Shown here: positions 1 through 7,028 of the stretch, in pieces
How the letters are laid out: every line of letters begins with the position of its first letter
How positions within the stretch are numbered: the first letter of the stretch is position 1
Source of the DNA: Candidatus Syntropharchaeum sp.
GTDB taxonomy: Archaea > Halobacteriota > Syntropharchaeia > Alkanophagales > Methanospirareceae
DNA length: 12,522 nucleotides
NCBI GenBank assembly: GCA_016782355.1
Contig: JADHYP010000019.1
Span: 1-12,522 of the forward strand
Reading direction: 5' to 3'
The notes under the pieces: generated by a model
What the model was told of the DNA's origin: nothing
Seen by the model: only the letters and a program-made list of their open reading frames with translations
Databases searched by the model: none
Made by a program: the position numbers and the translations under genes

Positions 1-741
1 AAATCTATTAAAAGGTGTGAGCTTACCAATCATAAACCCAAACACAACCTCAAATTCTTTATCAAAAAAGGTTGATACCGTGGAGCAATCCAATACAACG
101 CTCTTCTTTGGCTTTAATACACCCTCCTCTAACCCCTTGCAAATTTCACACTTGTTTACATCCGCAGCGATAGGAAAAATACCCGATTCGTGCAGTGCAA
201 TAGTTGCACCACCATTGCCACAGCCGATCTCAAGCGTGTTCATATTTTCTCCTATGCCCTCACCACTGCTATTTGCGCTAAAAATTAAAAAATCAGCCAA
301 TACCTTTTTTAATGCCTCTGTCCGTTCCCGCGGATAGAAACTTGCATCCTTTAAATCGCAATCGCAAAACAGTCTGTTTACTAACCCAACGGAATAAAAT
401 TCAATAACGCCCTCACGAAATTTTACCCGCTCCACCTCTACTTCTCGTTCCTTATCGCCTTTTATCTCGCTTGCGAGTGCCTCAAATTCTTCTTTACTTC
501 GCTTATCCGCGATGACGTCCGTGAAGATAATCCAGAAGCCCAGACTTTTGTCATATATGGCAATGCCAATCAACTCTTTATCCTCCCCGCTACTCCCTGC
601 AAATATCCTTATTGCTTCTACCACGTCCTCTTCTTTGACCTTACCCAGATATTCAAGCGTTCTGCCTATCCATTTCTGATTTGCATAGCTCTCTTCTACC
701 AGCGTGAAATTGCCTATTCCTAATAAATCATTTAATTCCAT
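1..741 (-). CDS. SAM-dependent class I methyltransferase, partial (C-terminus off the left edge)
   Basis: The minus strand is open from an ATG at 741 to the window edge, giving 247 residues without a stop. Residues about 169-178 read LEIGCGNGGA, the glycine-rich motif I that binds S-adenosylmethionine in Rossmann-fold methyltransferases. An acidic residue follows about 20 residues later (AADVN), as expected for motif II. The first 160 residues form a separate N-terminal region (charged, with IYDKSLGFWIIFTDV) that I cannot assign. The start is supported by AGGA eight bases upstream. The gene overlaps the small upstream ORF by 14 nt, which suggests translational coupling. The substrate is unknown. 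The methyltransferase call rests mainly on motif I, since the rest of the fold lies outside the window. Confidence 0.75.
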   Translation of the reverse strand, partial: MELNDLLGIGNFTLVEESYANQKWIGRTLEYLGKVKEEDVVEAIRIFAGSSGEDKELIGIAIYDKSLGFWIIFTDVIADKRSKEEFEALASEIKGDKEREVEVERVKFREGVIEFYSVGLVNRLFCDCDLKDASFYPRERTEALKKVLADFLIFSANSSGEGIGENMNTLEIGCGNGGATIALHESGIFPIAADVNKCEICKGLEEGVLKPKKSVVLDCSTVSTFFDKEFEVVFGFMIGKLTPFNRF

Positions 742-889
742 CTTTTCCTAATTTATATCCTGTAAACGTAAATAAAGGGGCAGCTAATATATTCGGTGTT
801 ACTATCTCGCAATCAAACCCATTATCAATAAGATACCTCCTAAACGGTGTGTCGTTATCCCATAACAATGCTATTTCTATTTTCTTCAT
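728..889 (-). CDS. Small 53-residue ORF overlapping the methyltransferase start
   Basis: An ATG at 889 opens a 53-residue frame beginning MKKIEIALLWDND and ending at a TGA at 730-728, inside the methyltransferase start region. The first 40 residues look like the beginning of an alpha/beta fold (hydrophobic strand, then WDNDTPFRRYL, then a second strand CEIVTP). That layout resembles the first strand-helix-strand of biotin-protein-ligase-N/amidotransferase-like proteins, but the resemblance is too weak to name a family. The protein is shorter than any such domain, so it may be a truncated N-terminus or a genuine short coupled peptide. The coding look and the 14-nt overlap are what I see. Function is unknown. 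Confidence 0.45.
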   Translation of the reverse strand: MKKIEIALLWDNDTPFRRYLIDNGFDCEIVTPNILAAPLFTFTGYKLGKDGIK

Positions 890-931
890 TTGTTTTTGTA
901 CATAAAGTATAACTTCCTTCTCTAAAATTTA

Positions 932-1022
932 AGACGCGGATTAACACGGATTTACGCGGATTTATTTAACTTTAACATTGTTGATTTTTATCATCTGTGT
1001 TAATCTGCGTTAATCTGTGTCA
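932..1022. repeat. Inverted dispersed repeat of GCGGATTAA-type units
   Basis: The left arm (about 932-963) has three units of the form CGCGGATTA/ACACGGATT/ACGCGGATT. The right arm (about 994-1022) carries the same kind of unit on the other strand (CACAGATTAACGCAGATTA). The two arms are separated by about 30 AT-rich bases and can form an imperfect hairpin. Repeats of this type are scattered through many bacterial and archaeal genomes. The right arm encodes the last residues and the stop codon of elp3. Confidence 0.75.
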
Positions 1023-2604
1023 ATAATTTATTTTCACTCTTTTTTAAGAAAGAAATATTTTTCACCATAAACGGTCCCTCTCGCTTGTAGCCAAACCGTT
1101 CATAATATTCTCGCACGCCTATCCCGCTCATCACTGCCATTTTACCGTATTCCTTATCAAGTGCCATCTCCTCCGCTTGCTTCAACAATCGTGCCCCGTA
1201 GCCGCGATGCTGCCAGCTATGCTCCCTTTCCTCGCCTACCGGAACCAATTCGCCATACACGTGCAGGTCACGAACCAGAGCAGCGTGCTTCAACTCCGCC
1301 CTGTGCGGCTCGCTGGGAAACCGCAACCTCAAAAGCGCTATTAAAATGTCGTTCTCAACGTCTTCATAAGAAAGGAAACATTCCGTGCCGTTACATGCCT
1401 CGTATCTCTCAGAAAAAAACTTTATATTGCTATCGTCAGCGACTTTACCATTCAAACGAGAAAGACCCGCCTCTCTGCACCGGATACACCGGCATTCATA
1501 GCCCATCTCGTGCAGCTTTTCCTTCGCCAATTGTCTTAAATTACTCTTCTTCACGCCCGCTTCTATGAACTGCGCTGGAATATCCCTTTGTATCCTTTGT
1601 ATCCTCACCCACTTCGGAATTATCCTTTTCGCATAAGCGATTATCTCTATCGCTTCTTCCTCACGAATCGGTTCATACTCGCCACTTTTCCATTGTTCAT
1701 ACAACTTCGTCCCTTTTACCACCAGCGTGGGATATATCTTCAAATAATCGGGCTTGAAGTTTGAATCACGGAAGATGCGTTCGAACATTTTTTTATCCTC
1801 TTCCGGAGTAGAGCCGGGCAAACCGGGCATCACGTGAAAGCCTACTTTTAACGCACTATCGCGCGCCCTTCGGTTCGCCACTATCGAATCCTCTACCGAA
1901 TGCCCTCTACCCATATTCTCCAGAATCTTGTTATTCACTTGCTGCACGCCCAACTCGACTTTAGTGGCTCCCAGCTCCAGCATCCGGTCTATCTGTTCCT
2001 CCTTCGCATAATCCGGTCTCGTCTCGAATGTAATACCCGTGTTCCTTATCTCTCGCCCTCGCGCTTCTCCAAACTCCTTCATCGCCTCCAGACACCCGCC
2101 CACAAACCAGCTCTGATAATCCAGCGGTCTCGCAGTTAGCGTGCCACCCATCAGTATCAACTCAACCTTCTCGAAATCGTGCCCTATTTCATCCAGTTGA
2201 CGTAGCCGCACTTTCACTTGCTCGTAGGGGTCGAAGCCGTGCTGAGCAGCGCGAAGAGCAGCCGGTTCCCTACCTACGTAACTCTGCGGCGACTCGAAAT
2301 CCGAGAACGGACCACCAGGACACATTATGCACTTCCCATGCGGACATGGATAAGGCGAAGTCATCACCGCAACCGGGGCAACGCCCGAGGCAGTTCGCAT
2401 TCTCTTCCTCTTTAACCGCTCTTTTAATTCATTCCGGCTTAATTTCAGCACGTCTGAATGCCTCGGAATGCTACGCAGCCCATATTTCCTGCTTATTTCC
2501 TTCTTTAACTTATTTATGCCCTCTGCTTCACTTATTCCCCTTTCCGCTACGACGTCTGCTATCTCCTGGCATGCGTTCTCGTATGCATTCGTATCTGTTG
2601 CCAT
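1000..2604 (-). CDS. elp3: Elp3-type tRNA uridine-34 modification enzyme (radical SAM/acetyltransferase)
   Basis: This 534-residue protein matches archaeal Elp3, which uses radical SAM chemistry and acetyl-CoA to make carboxymethyl-type modifications at wobble uridine 34 of tRNAs. Residues about 86-96 carry the radical SAM cluster motif CPHGKCIMC (C87, C92, C95), an Elp3-type CX4CX2C. A second cysteine group at 371-376 (ECRCIRC) fits the structural zinc site of the family. The C-terminal GNAT domain has the acetyl-CoA loop QHRGYGARLL at about 465-474 and ends near YYERFGYKREGPFMVK. About 17 further residues follow. The last eight or so, with the TAA stop, lie in a dispersed repeat and are probably not part of the original protein. 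The ATG at 2604 gives a normal N-terminus and lies 17 nt after the PAC2 gene, so the two are probably co-transcribed. No other Elongator subunit is seen, as expected for archaeal Elp3. Confidence 0.96.
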   Translation of the reverse strand: MATDTNAYENACQEIADVVAERGISEAEGINKLKKEISRKYGLRSIPRHSDVLKLSRNELKERLKRKRMRTASGVAPVAVMTSPYPCPHGKCIMCPGGPFSDFESPQSYVGREPAALRAAQHGFDPYEQVKVRLRQLDEIGHDFEKVELILMGGTLTARPLDYQSWFVGGCLEAMKEFGEARGREIRNTGITFETRPDYAKEEQIDRMLELGATKVELGVQQVNNKILENMGRGHSVEDSIVANRRARDSALKVGFHVMPGLPGSTPEEDKKMFERIFRDSNFKPDYLKIYPTLVVKGTKLYEQWKSGEYEPIREEEAIEIIAYAKRIIPKWVRIQRIQRDIPAQFIEAGVKKSNLRQLAKEKLHEMGYECRCIRCREAGLSRLNGKVADDSNIKFFSERYEACNGTECFLSYEDVENDILIALLRLRFPSEPHRAELKHAALVRDLHVYGELVPVGEEREHSWQHRGYGARLLKQAEEMALDKEYGKMAVMSGIGVREYYERFGYKREGPFMVKNISFLKKSENKLLTQINAD

Positions 2605-2621
2605 TGTGCTTCATTCATAAT

Positions 2622-3449
2622 TCACACGTATCCGCTCAGTTCTTCTCTTTCCCTCTCCCGCGCTCTTTCTTCCTCTCTACTCTCTTCCCTTTCTCTCGCT
2701 CTTTTCTCTTCTGTCAGCCCCTTTTCCACTCGCCTTCTCTCCTCTAAATCCGATGTATCAACTCTAATCCCCAATATCTCACCCACTTTTTCCAATAATT
2801 CCTTCGCCGCATTAAAATCCGGATATTCCGGGTCTATCAAATTTTGTGCCGTATTTGCGAATAAACATACGCCTTTCAGCCCCTTCTCACGTCCTATTGC
2901 AACCACAAGCCCGGAAAAGCCTATAAAACTATCCACTTTTGTTTTCTTAATTCCGTATTTGTACGTCTCTTCCAATAATTCCAAATCGGTTGCACAACTG
3001 CTTATCCCTTCTTCCACTACTTGCGCACCAAGTGAAATCACTTTTTTTACGTGCAGCTCCCTGAATAAATCCGTGACCTTATCAGCGACTGCGTATTGGT
3101 TAAGAGCGTTATAAGCCTGATAGCCTCTCGTTATTATGACGTCCTGGTTCTGTTTTTCATTTTCGAGTATATAAAATTCCACTCTCGGAAGTTCCACCAC
3201 ATTGCCTTTCGCCATTTTTACACCCACGGCGCTGGGAGCACCGAGATAAGAAGGCCCGTAATAAACGCTCGGAAACCCGTATGAATACAATTCCGCAAAT
3301 AATCGTGGGTTCATTTTTTTCACAAACTCGTCTATAACTATTTTTCCAACAGACCGCAGCCCCGATGAACCTACTATGGCTATCGGCTCCTTCAGGTCTA
3401 TCTTACTCTTATCCCTATAATTTATCCACGCTTTTTTCGTTATGCCCAT
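2622..3449 (-). CDS. PAC2-family protein (proteasome assembly chaperone homologue) with charged C-terminal tail
   Basis: The protein of 275 residues resembles archaeal PAC2-family proteins, related to proteasome assembly chaperones and to the PbaA/PbaB proteins. Recognisable elements are an N-terminal strand with IAIVGSSGLRSVGKI, the PSVYYGPSYLGAPS stretch, a VIITRGYQA segment and the SLGAQVVEEG region. After about residue 232 a highly charged, probably helical tail rich in Arg and Glu ends in SGYV, with a penultimate tyrosine. The frame is open upstream to 3584, but that extension would be read through a dispersed repeat and a palindrome, so the ATG at 3449 is preferred. It lies after wtpC (132-nt gap) and before elp3 (17-nt gap). 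Family assignment is fairly firm. A role on the proteasome is inference. Confidence 0.82.
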   Translation of the reverse strand: MGITKKAWINYRDKSKIDLKEPIAIVGSSGLRSVGKIVIDEFVKKMNPRLFAELYSYGFPSVYYGPSYLGAPSAVGVKMAKGNVVELPRVEFYILENEKQNQDVIITRGYQAYNALNQYAVADKVTDLFRELHVKKVISLGAQVVEEGISSCATDLELLEETYKYGIKKTKVDSFIGFSGLVVAIGREKGLKGVCLFANTAQNLIDPEYPDFNAAKELLEKVGEILGIRVDTSDLEERRRVEKGLTEEKRAREREESREEERAREREREELSGYV

Positions 3450-3462
3450 AATTTTAGATAGG

Positions 3463-3480
3463 ACTTTTCTAAAGAAAAGT
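3463..3480. promoter_or_regulatory. Perfect palindrome upstream of the PAC2-family gene
   Basis: ACTTTTCT and AGAAAAGT form perfect 8-bp arms separated by two bases, ending 13 bases upstream of the preferred start codon at 3449. It could be an operator for a dimeric repressor or a hairpin in the leader. The sequence does not decide between these. Confidence 0.4.
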
Positions 3481-3500
3481 TTATGCTTTTCTCTTTTGTA

Positions 3501-3554
3501 TTTGTTTACCGCCGAGTTCGCGGAGAGCGCGGAGATGACGAAAAAAGAGAGACT
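3501..3554 (+). repeat. Dispersed repeat, GTTTACCGCCGAG..CGCGGAGA family
   Basis: The sequence TTTGTTTACCGCCGAG, then CGCGGAGA units, then a purine-rich tail ending AGAGAGACT recurs in opposite orientation at 10354-10400 (TTTGTTTACCGCCGAGAA with CGCGGAGA and GGAGAGACT). Shorter relatives occur in both arms of the inverted-repeat element at 11761-11923. Repeats of this look are common between genes in many archaea and bacteria. Here it sits between wtpC and the PAC2-family gene. Confidence 0.75.
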
Positions 3555-3580
3555 TTGAGCAAAGAAACGCATGTTTTCTC

Positions 3581-4627
3581 TCATCGCACCACGTGCACCG
3601 AAGTAGCTTTAAAGGTCGCATAGACCTCATCCCCTTTTCGCAGTCCGAGACTTTCTCGTGATTGCTTTGTAATAAGAGCGACAAGCGAATTATCCATTCT
3701 TACACGTGTTAAAGGACCCATATCGCTCATCTCTTCTATTTTTGCGCTAATAACGTTCCTCGCACTGCTTTCTTCCCTCTTTTCAGACAGAATTATGTCT
3801 TCAGGTCTTATGAATGACTTTACCGTTCCAGCATGGCAGTCTGAAACTGCAAATATGTTATAGCCCATATCAACAACTATCTCTGCAACGCCATTCTCAT
3901 TACTTCGAACGACACCATTCAATATGTTCTCAACGCCAACGAAATCAGCTATCTCCTCGTTTTGTGGCTTGTTAAATATCTCGTAAGCAGTGCCGACCTG
4001 CATTATTCGCCCTTTCATCATCACCGCTATTCTATCTGCTAAAACCATCGCTTCCGTCTGGTCATGCGTGACATGAAGCATTGTAATTCCTAATTCGAGT
4101 TTTACCCTCTTCAGTTCTTCTCTCAGATAATCTCTCGTTCGGAGGTCTAAAGCGGCTAAGGGCTCGTCAAGCAGCAATACGGAAGGTTCAATGGCAATCG
4201 CCCTGGCAATGGCAATCTTTTGCTGTTCTCCACCGCTCAGCGTAGCGGGATAGCGATGTGCGAGATGCGATATGTCCAGCCAGTCCATTATTTCTTCCAA
4301 TCTCTTCCTGTTCGTATCCGAGGACTTTCTCAGCTTCAAGCCGAATTCTATATTCTGCTCAACGTTAAAATGAGGGAATAGTGAATAATCCTGGTAAATA
4401 AAGCCAATTCTCCTTCTTTCAGGTGGTAGATTTGTTACATCGTGTCCATCAATCCTGACTTCTCCTTTATCCGGAAAATAAAAACCCGCAATCGTTTCAA
4501 GCAGCAAAGTCTTTCCCGCGCCGGTGGGACCCAGAATAACGAAATATTCGTCTTTCTTTATTTCAAGGTTTATACCCTTTAGGGAGAACTCTTTCCAATC
4601 CTTGGACAGGTTTCTGATTTTTATCAT
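3581..4627 (-). CDS. wtpC: Tungstate/molybdate ABC transporter ATP-binding protein WtpC
   Basis: This 348-residue protein is the ATPase of a WtpABC/Mod-type oxyanion importer and drives uptake at the inner face of the membrane. Walker A GPTGAGKT is at about 33-40, the Q-loop YQDYSLFP at about 78-85 and the ABC signature LSGGEQQ at about 130-136. Walker B VLLLDEP is at about 150-156 and the H-loop THDQ at about 187-190. A C-terminal region of about 110 residues beginning near FIRPEDI is a TOBE-like domain. It probably regulates the transporter by binding oxyanion. The frame is open to a GTG at 4639, but the ATG at 4627 has GGTGA eight bases upstream and gives the family-typical N-terminus MIKIRNLSKDW. 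A 152-nt gap separates it from the nucleotidyltransferase gene. TATA-like sequence near 4660 could give wtpC its own promoter. Confidence 0.92.
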   Translation of the reverse strand: MIKIRNLSKDWKEFSLKGINLEIKKDEYFVILGPTGAGKTLLLETIAGFYFPDKGEVRIDGHDVTNLPPERRRIGFIYQDYSLFPHFNVEQNIEFGLKLRKSSDTNRKRLEEIMDWLDISHLAHRYPATLSGGEQQKIAIARAIAIEPSVLLLDEPLAALDLRTRDYLREELKRVKLELGITMLHVTHDQTEAMVLADRIAVMMKGRIMQVGTAYEIFNKPQNEEIADFVGVENILNGVVRSNENGVAEIVVDMGYNIFAVSDCHAGTVKSFIRPEDIILSEKREESSARNVISAKIEEMSDMGPLTRVRMDNSLVALITKQSRESLGLRKGDEVYATFKATSVHVVR

Positions 4628-4779
4628 CTTACTCATCACCTTTTACTCAATCACGGTGTATAATAGAATTTTGTGTGTCGCAAAAAAAACTTTCGCATCA
4701 TCTTCCTCAACTTATAATCCTGAACTTGAGCATATCTACTCTTCCTTAATTTTCTCCAGCATTTCCTTGAATAGGGATT

Positions 4780-5055
4780 TTATGGGTGGTATATACCTAT
4801 CACTGGCTTTAACGCACTTTTCATAACTAAATCAACCTTTATCCCTAAAATCTCCTCTAAATAAACCTCTAACTCAATAAACTTGAACAAACCAGGTACT
4901 TCTTCAAACTCAACCAGAATATCTATATCGCTTTTCTCTTTTTGCTGCCCTCTCACATAAGAGCCGAAAACTCCAATTTCCTTAAGCTTAAAACTTTCCC
5001 TTAACTCATCCTTGTGCCTTGCCAGTATTTTCTTTATCTCATCAGTCGTGTTCAT
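4780..5055 (-). CDS. MNT-type minimal nucleotidyltransferase
   Basis: This 91-residue protein has the hallmark of the minimal nucleotidyltransferase family: GVFGSYVRG at about 28-36 followed by KSDIDILVEF at about 41-50. The two aspartates of SDIDIL are the metal-binding catalytic pair, and a later KVDLV supplies the third acidic residue. Such proteins usually pair with a HEPN-domain toxin (MntA/HepT systems), where the MNT protein adds AMP to the toxin. No HEPN gene lies next to this one. Instead it sits between the permease and ATPase genes of a tungstate importer, 18 nt after wtpB. The usual C-terminus (LKPxIG followed by a short helix) breaks off after VIGIYHP. An adjacent frame continues with YIPPIKSLFKEMLEK, so a late frameshift is possible. 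Family is sure, role is not. Confidence 0.88.
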   Translation of the reverse strand: MNTTDEIKKILARHKDELRESFKLKEIGVFGSYVRGQQKEKSDIDILVEFEEVPGLFKFIELEVYLEEILGIKVDLVMKSALKPVIGIYHP

Positions 5056-5073
5056 GTTCTCCCTACCTTTCCA

Positions 5074-5889
5074 TCATTTCATTCTTTTGTATAACACCCT
5101 CAACAATATAAATATAACAAAACAAATCGAAATCAGCAAAACCGAGATTGGTCTTGAGGCTGCTAACCCAAAAGACGTAAACTTCTCGTATATCAAAATC
5201 GGTGCGGATATTGGATGGTATGCAAGGATAAGAACAGCCGAGAACTCGCTTATCGCTCGCCCCCAGCTCAGAATCGCACCGCTCCGTATGGAAGGGAAAG
5301 CAAGCGGAAACGTTATTTCTCTGAACGTTCTCCAATGCGATGCACCCAATGAACGTGCAACGTTTTCTAATCGTGGGTCAACCTCTTTAAACCCTTCCCT
5401 CGCTGTATCAACCAGATATGGAAGGCTCATGAAAAGCATTGCAACCACGATTCCCGGATACGCATCCGTAATCCCAATTCCTAATTTTTTGAGCGGCGCA
5501 CCGATTAATCCATACCGCATAAACACTCCATATAGTGCAATCCCCGCGACAATATGTGGGATCATCAAAGGAACGTCCACAATGCCTTCTATGATGCTCT
5601 TACCAATGAACTCCTTTCTTGCGAGGAAATAGGCTAAAGGGACGCCAAAAAAGAAAGCAATTAAAGTGGAAACCAGTGCCATAGAAATGCTTATCCCTAT
5701 TGCTTTTAGAACTACGGGGTCCTTTGCAGTGTCGATTAACCCGGAAAAGTCTTCCGCTTGCTTGTAAAACATGTTTCCAATCGTAATGCAGATAAAAGCA
5801 ATGAGGAAGAGTCCTAAAAAAAGGAAAAGAATGAAAATTTTCTCACGCTTTAGTTTTTCTATTCCTGACCATCTCGAAAGTAATTTCAT
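5074..5889 (-). CDS. wtpB: Tungstate/molybdate ABC transporter permease WtpB
   Basis: This 271-residue membrane protein forms the channel of the importer, presumably as a homodimer. Hydrophobic segments lie at about 20-40, 62-91, 107-124, 143-161, 204-226 and 247-265, giving about six transmembrane helices. The cytoplasmic EAA loop that docks on the ATPase is at about 170-198 (DPRLENVARSLGASHWRTF, then FPLAFP). The frame could begin at a GTG at 5892, but the ATG three bases later follows an AAGGAGG ribosome-binding site, so 5889 is used. The gene begins 12 nt after wtpA, clearly in one operon, and is followed after 18 nt by the nucleotidyltransferase gene. The call rests on the EAA motif, the topology and the neighbours on either side. 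Confidence 0.92.
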   Translation of the reverse strand: MKLLSRWSGIEKLKREKIFILFLFLGLFLIAFICITIGNMFYKQAEDFSGLIDTAKDPVVLKAIGISISMALVSTLIAFFFGVPLAYFLARKEFIGKSIIEGIVDVPLMIPHIVAGIALYGVFMRYGLIGAPLKKLGIGITDAYPGIVVAMLFMSLPYLVDTAREGFKEVDPRLENVARSLGASHWRTFREITFPLAFPSIRSGAILSWGRAISEFSAVLILAYHPISAPILIYEKFTSFGLAASRPISVLLISICFVIFILLRVLYKRMK

Positions 5890-5901
5890 CACTCCTCCTT
5901 C

Positions 5902-6942
5902 CTACTTATTCACCTCGGTTATCACTACATCCTTCAGCTCTTCCGGCAATTCACCGCTACCCACTGCTGGCGCAATCGGGGTTTGTCCCGTATCCTCAAT
6001 AATCTTCTGCCCCGCATCGCCAATAACGAACTTCACGAACTCGAGCCCGAACTCTGGATTTGGAGCATTCTTCGGAACCGTTATACCATATATAATTGTA
6101 CTTGCCGTGATTGTCTCTCCCTTTGCGTTTTGCAATTTGACTTTATTGTAGAAATCTTCATGCGCTACGTTGCCCAGGTCTATCTCCGCTGGCAAATCTA
6201 CATAGCTCAGGTTGTGCTGAACGGCAACGCTCCTGTATTCGAAGGCATAGTCAAGCCCACCAGCCTCGACCAATGCCACGAGTTCAACCGATTTCGGTCT
6301 TATGCTTACTTTCGCGGTATTTGGCTTCAGGTCTTCCGGCGTAGTTATTAAATACGTGCCATCTTCTTCCTCTCTTATCGTAATTGCCGTGTTGTCGAGA
6401 ATCAAATCGTCGAATATCTTCTCATCGTCGTAATATAGCTCTGCAAGCTGAAGAACCATTACCGCTCTGTATCCGCAAGGGTCGAGATTTGGACTTGAGA
6501 ATGCGAAAATCACACCATCTCTACGAAGAATTTCATACCAGTTTTCAGGTGTGATTTCATCCGCGTATTTGCTCTTCTCGGGATTGTAAGCAAGCACGAG
6601 GTCATTCGTTGCGAATCTCACCACCCAATCTGCATACTCGGGATACATCATGTTCGGTATAAGCGTGTAATCCGCGGATGCAACCACTTCCCCTCTCTTT
6701 CCAACGTCAGTTACCTGCCTTATTGCCGCTATACTGCCCATTGACTCCCGCTGCACGTCCACGTTCGGATGCAGCGTCTCGAATTGTTTCTCGGCTTCCT
6801 CCAGAGGCACTGCCAAACTTCCGGCGTGGAAGACTTTAAGTGTTTGGACTGGTGGTGCTGAGGCGAAGTGAAAAGAGAGAGCGGCGACACATACAATTAC
6901 GGCAATCACAATCCCTGATGCCAATATGTTTCTCCTTTCCAT
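5902..6942 (-). CDS. wtpA: Tungstate/molybdate-binding protein WtpA
   Basis: This is the extracytoplasmic oxyanion-binding protein of the importer, 346 residues, close to the usual length for archaeal WtpA. A basic start (MERRN) and a hydrophobic stretch to about residue 29 form the membrane signal or anchor. The mature domain begins with the family motif VFHAGSLAVPLEEAEKQF. Other conserved blocks are SADYTLIPNMMYPEYADW, the WYEILRRDGVIFAFS stretch and the NLDPCGYR segment (D154). YAFEYRSVAVQH (E235) follows. In this family Asp and Glu at these two places complete six-fold metal coordination of tungstate or molybdate. The frame is open to 7014, but those 24 extra codons would cover the promoter. 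The ATG at 6942 gives the proper signal sequence. It is the first gene of the minus-strand operon wtpA-wtpB-nucleotidyltransferase-wtpC. Tungsten versus molybdenum preference cannot be read from the sequence. Confidence 0.94.
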   Translation of the reverse strand: MERRNILASGIVIAVIVCVAALSFHFASAPPVQTLKVFHAGSLAVPLEEAEKQFETLHPNVDVQRESMGSIAAIRQVTDVGKRGEVVASADYTLIPNMMYPEYADWVVRFATNDLVLAYNPEKSKYADEITPENWYEILRRDGVIFAFSSPNLDPCGYRAVMVLQLAELYYDDEKIFDDLILDNTAITIREEEDGTYLITTPEDLKPNTAKVSIRPKSVELVALVEAGGLDYAFEYRSVAVQHNLSYVDLPAEIDLGNVAHEDFYNKVKLQNAKGETITASTIIYGITVPKNAPNPEFGLEFVKFVIGDAGQKIIEDTGQTPIAPAVGSGELPEELKDVVITEVNK

Positions 6943-6954
6943 TTTATTCACATC

Positions 6955-6968
6955 GCCGACATTTCGGC
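6955..6968. promoter_or_regulatory. GCCGA-N4-TCGGC palindrome just upstream of wtpA
   Basis: A perfect 5-bp inverted repeat with a four-base centre lies 13 bases before the wtpA ATG, between the TATA box and the start codon. It is well placed for an operator or a leader hairpin controlling the importer. No known regulator site is recognised. Confidence 0.35.
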
Positions 6969-6970
6969 TT

Positions 6971-6983
6971 CTTTTATATAAGA
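6971..6983 (-). promoter_or_regulatory. TATA box of the wtp operon
   Basis: On the minus strand the sequence reads TCTTATATAAAAG. Its centre is about 35 bases upstream of the wtpA ATG at 6942, which would place transcription start close to the gene with a short leader. It is a good match to archaeal TATA boxes. Confidence 0.55.
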
Positions 6984-6996
6984 TATTTTTAACAAG

Positions 6997-7005
6997 CTTT
7001 ATAAG
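6997..7005 (+). promoter_or_regulatory. TATA box of the 5S rRNA gene
   Basis: CTTTATAAG on the plus strand is centred about 28 bases before the predicted 5' end of the 5S rRNA at 7029, the spacing expected of an archaeal promoter. It lies only about 25 bases from the divergent wtpA TATA box, so the two promoters share one short region. Confidence 0.6.
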
Positions 7006-7028
7006 TAGGAACATAAAAATAGGTATAT

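Noticed and set aside
17..337. Plus-strand 106-residue ORF at the left edge
   Set aside because: Antisense to the methyltransferase, whose motif I is encoded on the minus strand in the same stretch.
5012..5632. Plus-strand 206-residue ORF
   Set aside because: It lies opposite wtpB, has low-complexity Ser/Ile/Asn composition typical of an antisense frame, and no recognisable domain.
6943..7014. Longer WtpA with 24 extra N-terminal residues
   Set aside because: The extension would cover the TATA boxes and the palindrome. The ATG at 6942 gives a proper signal sequence and the usual family length.
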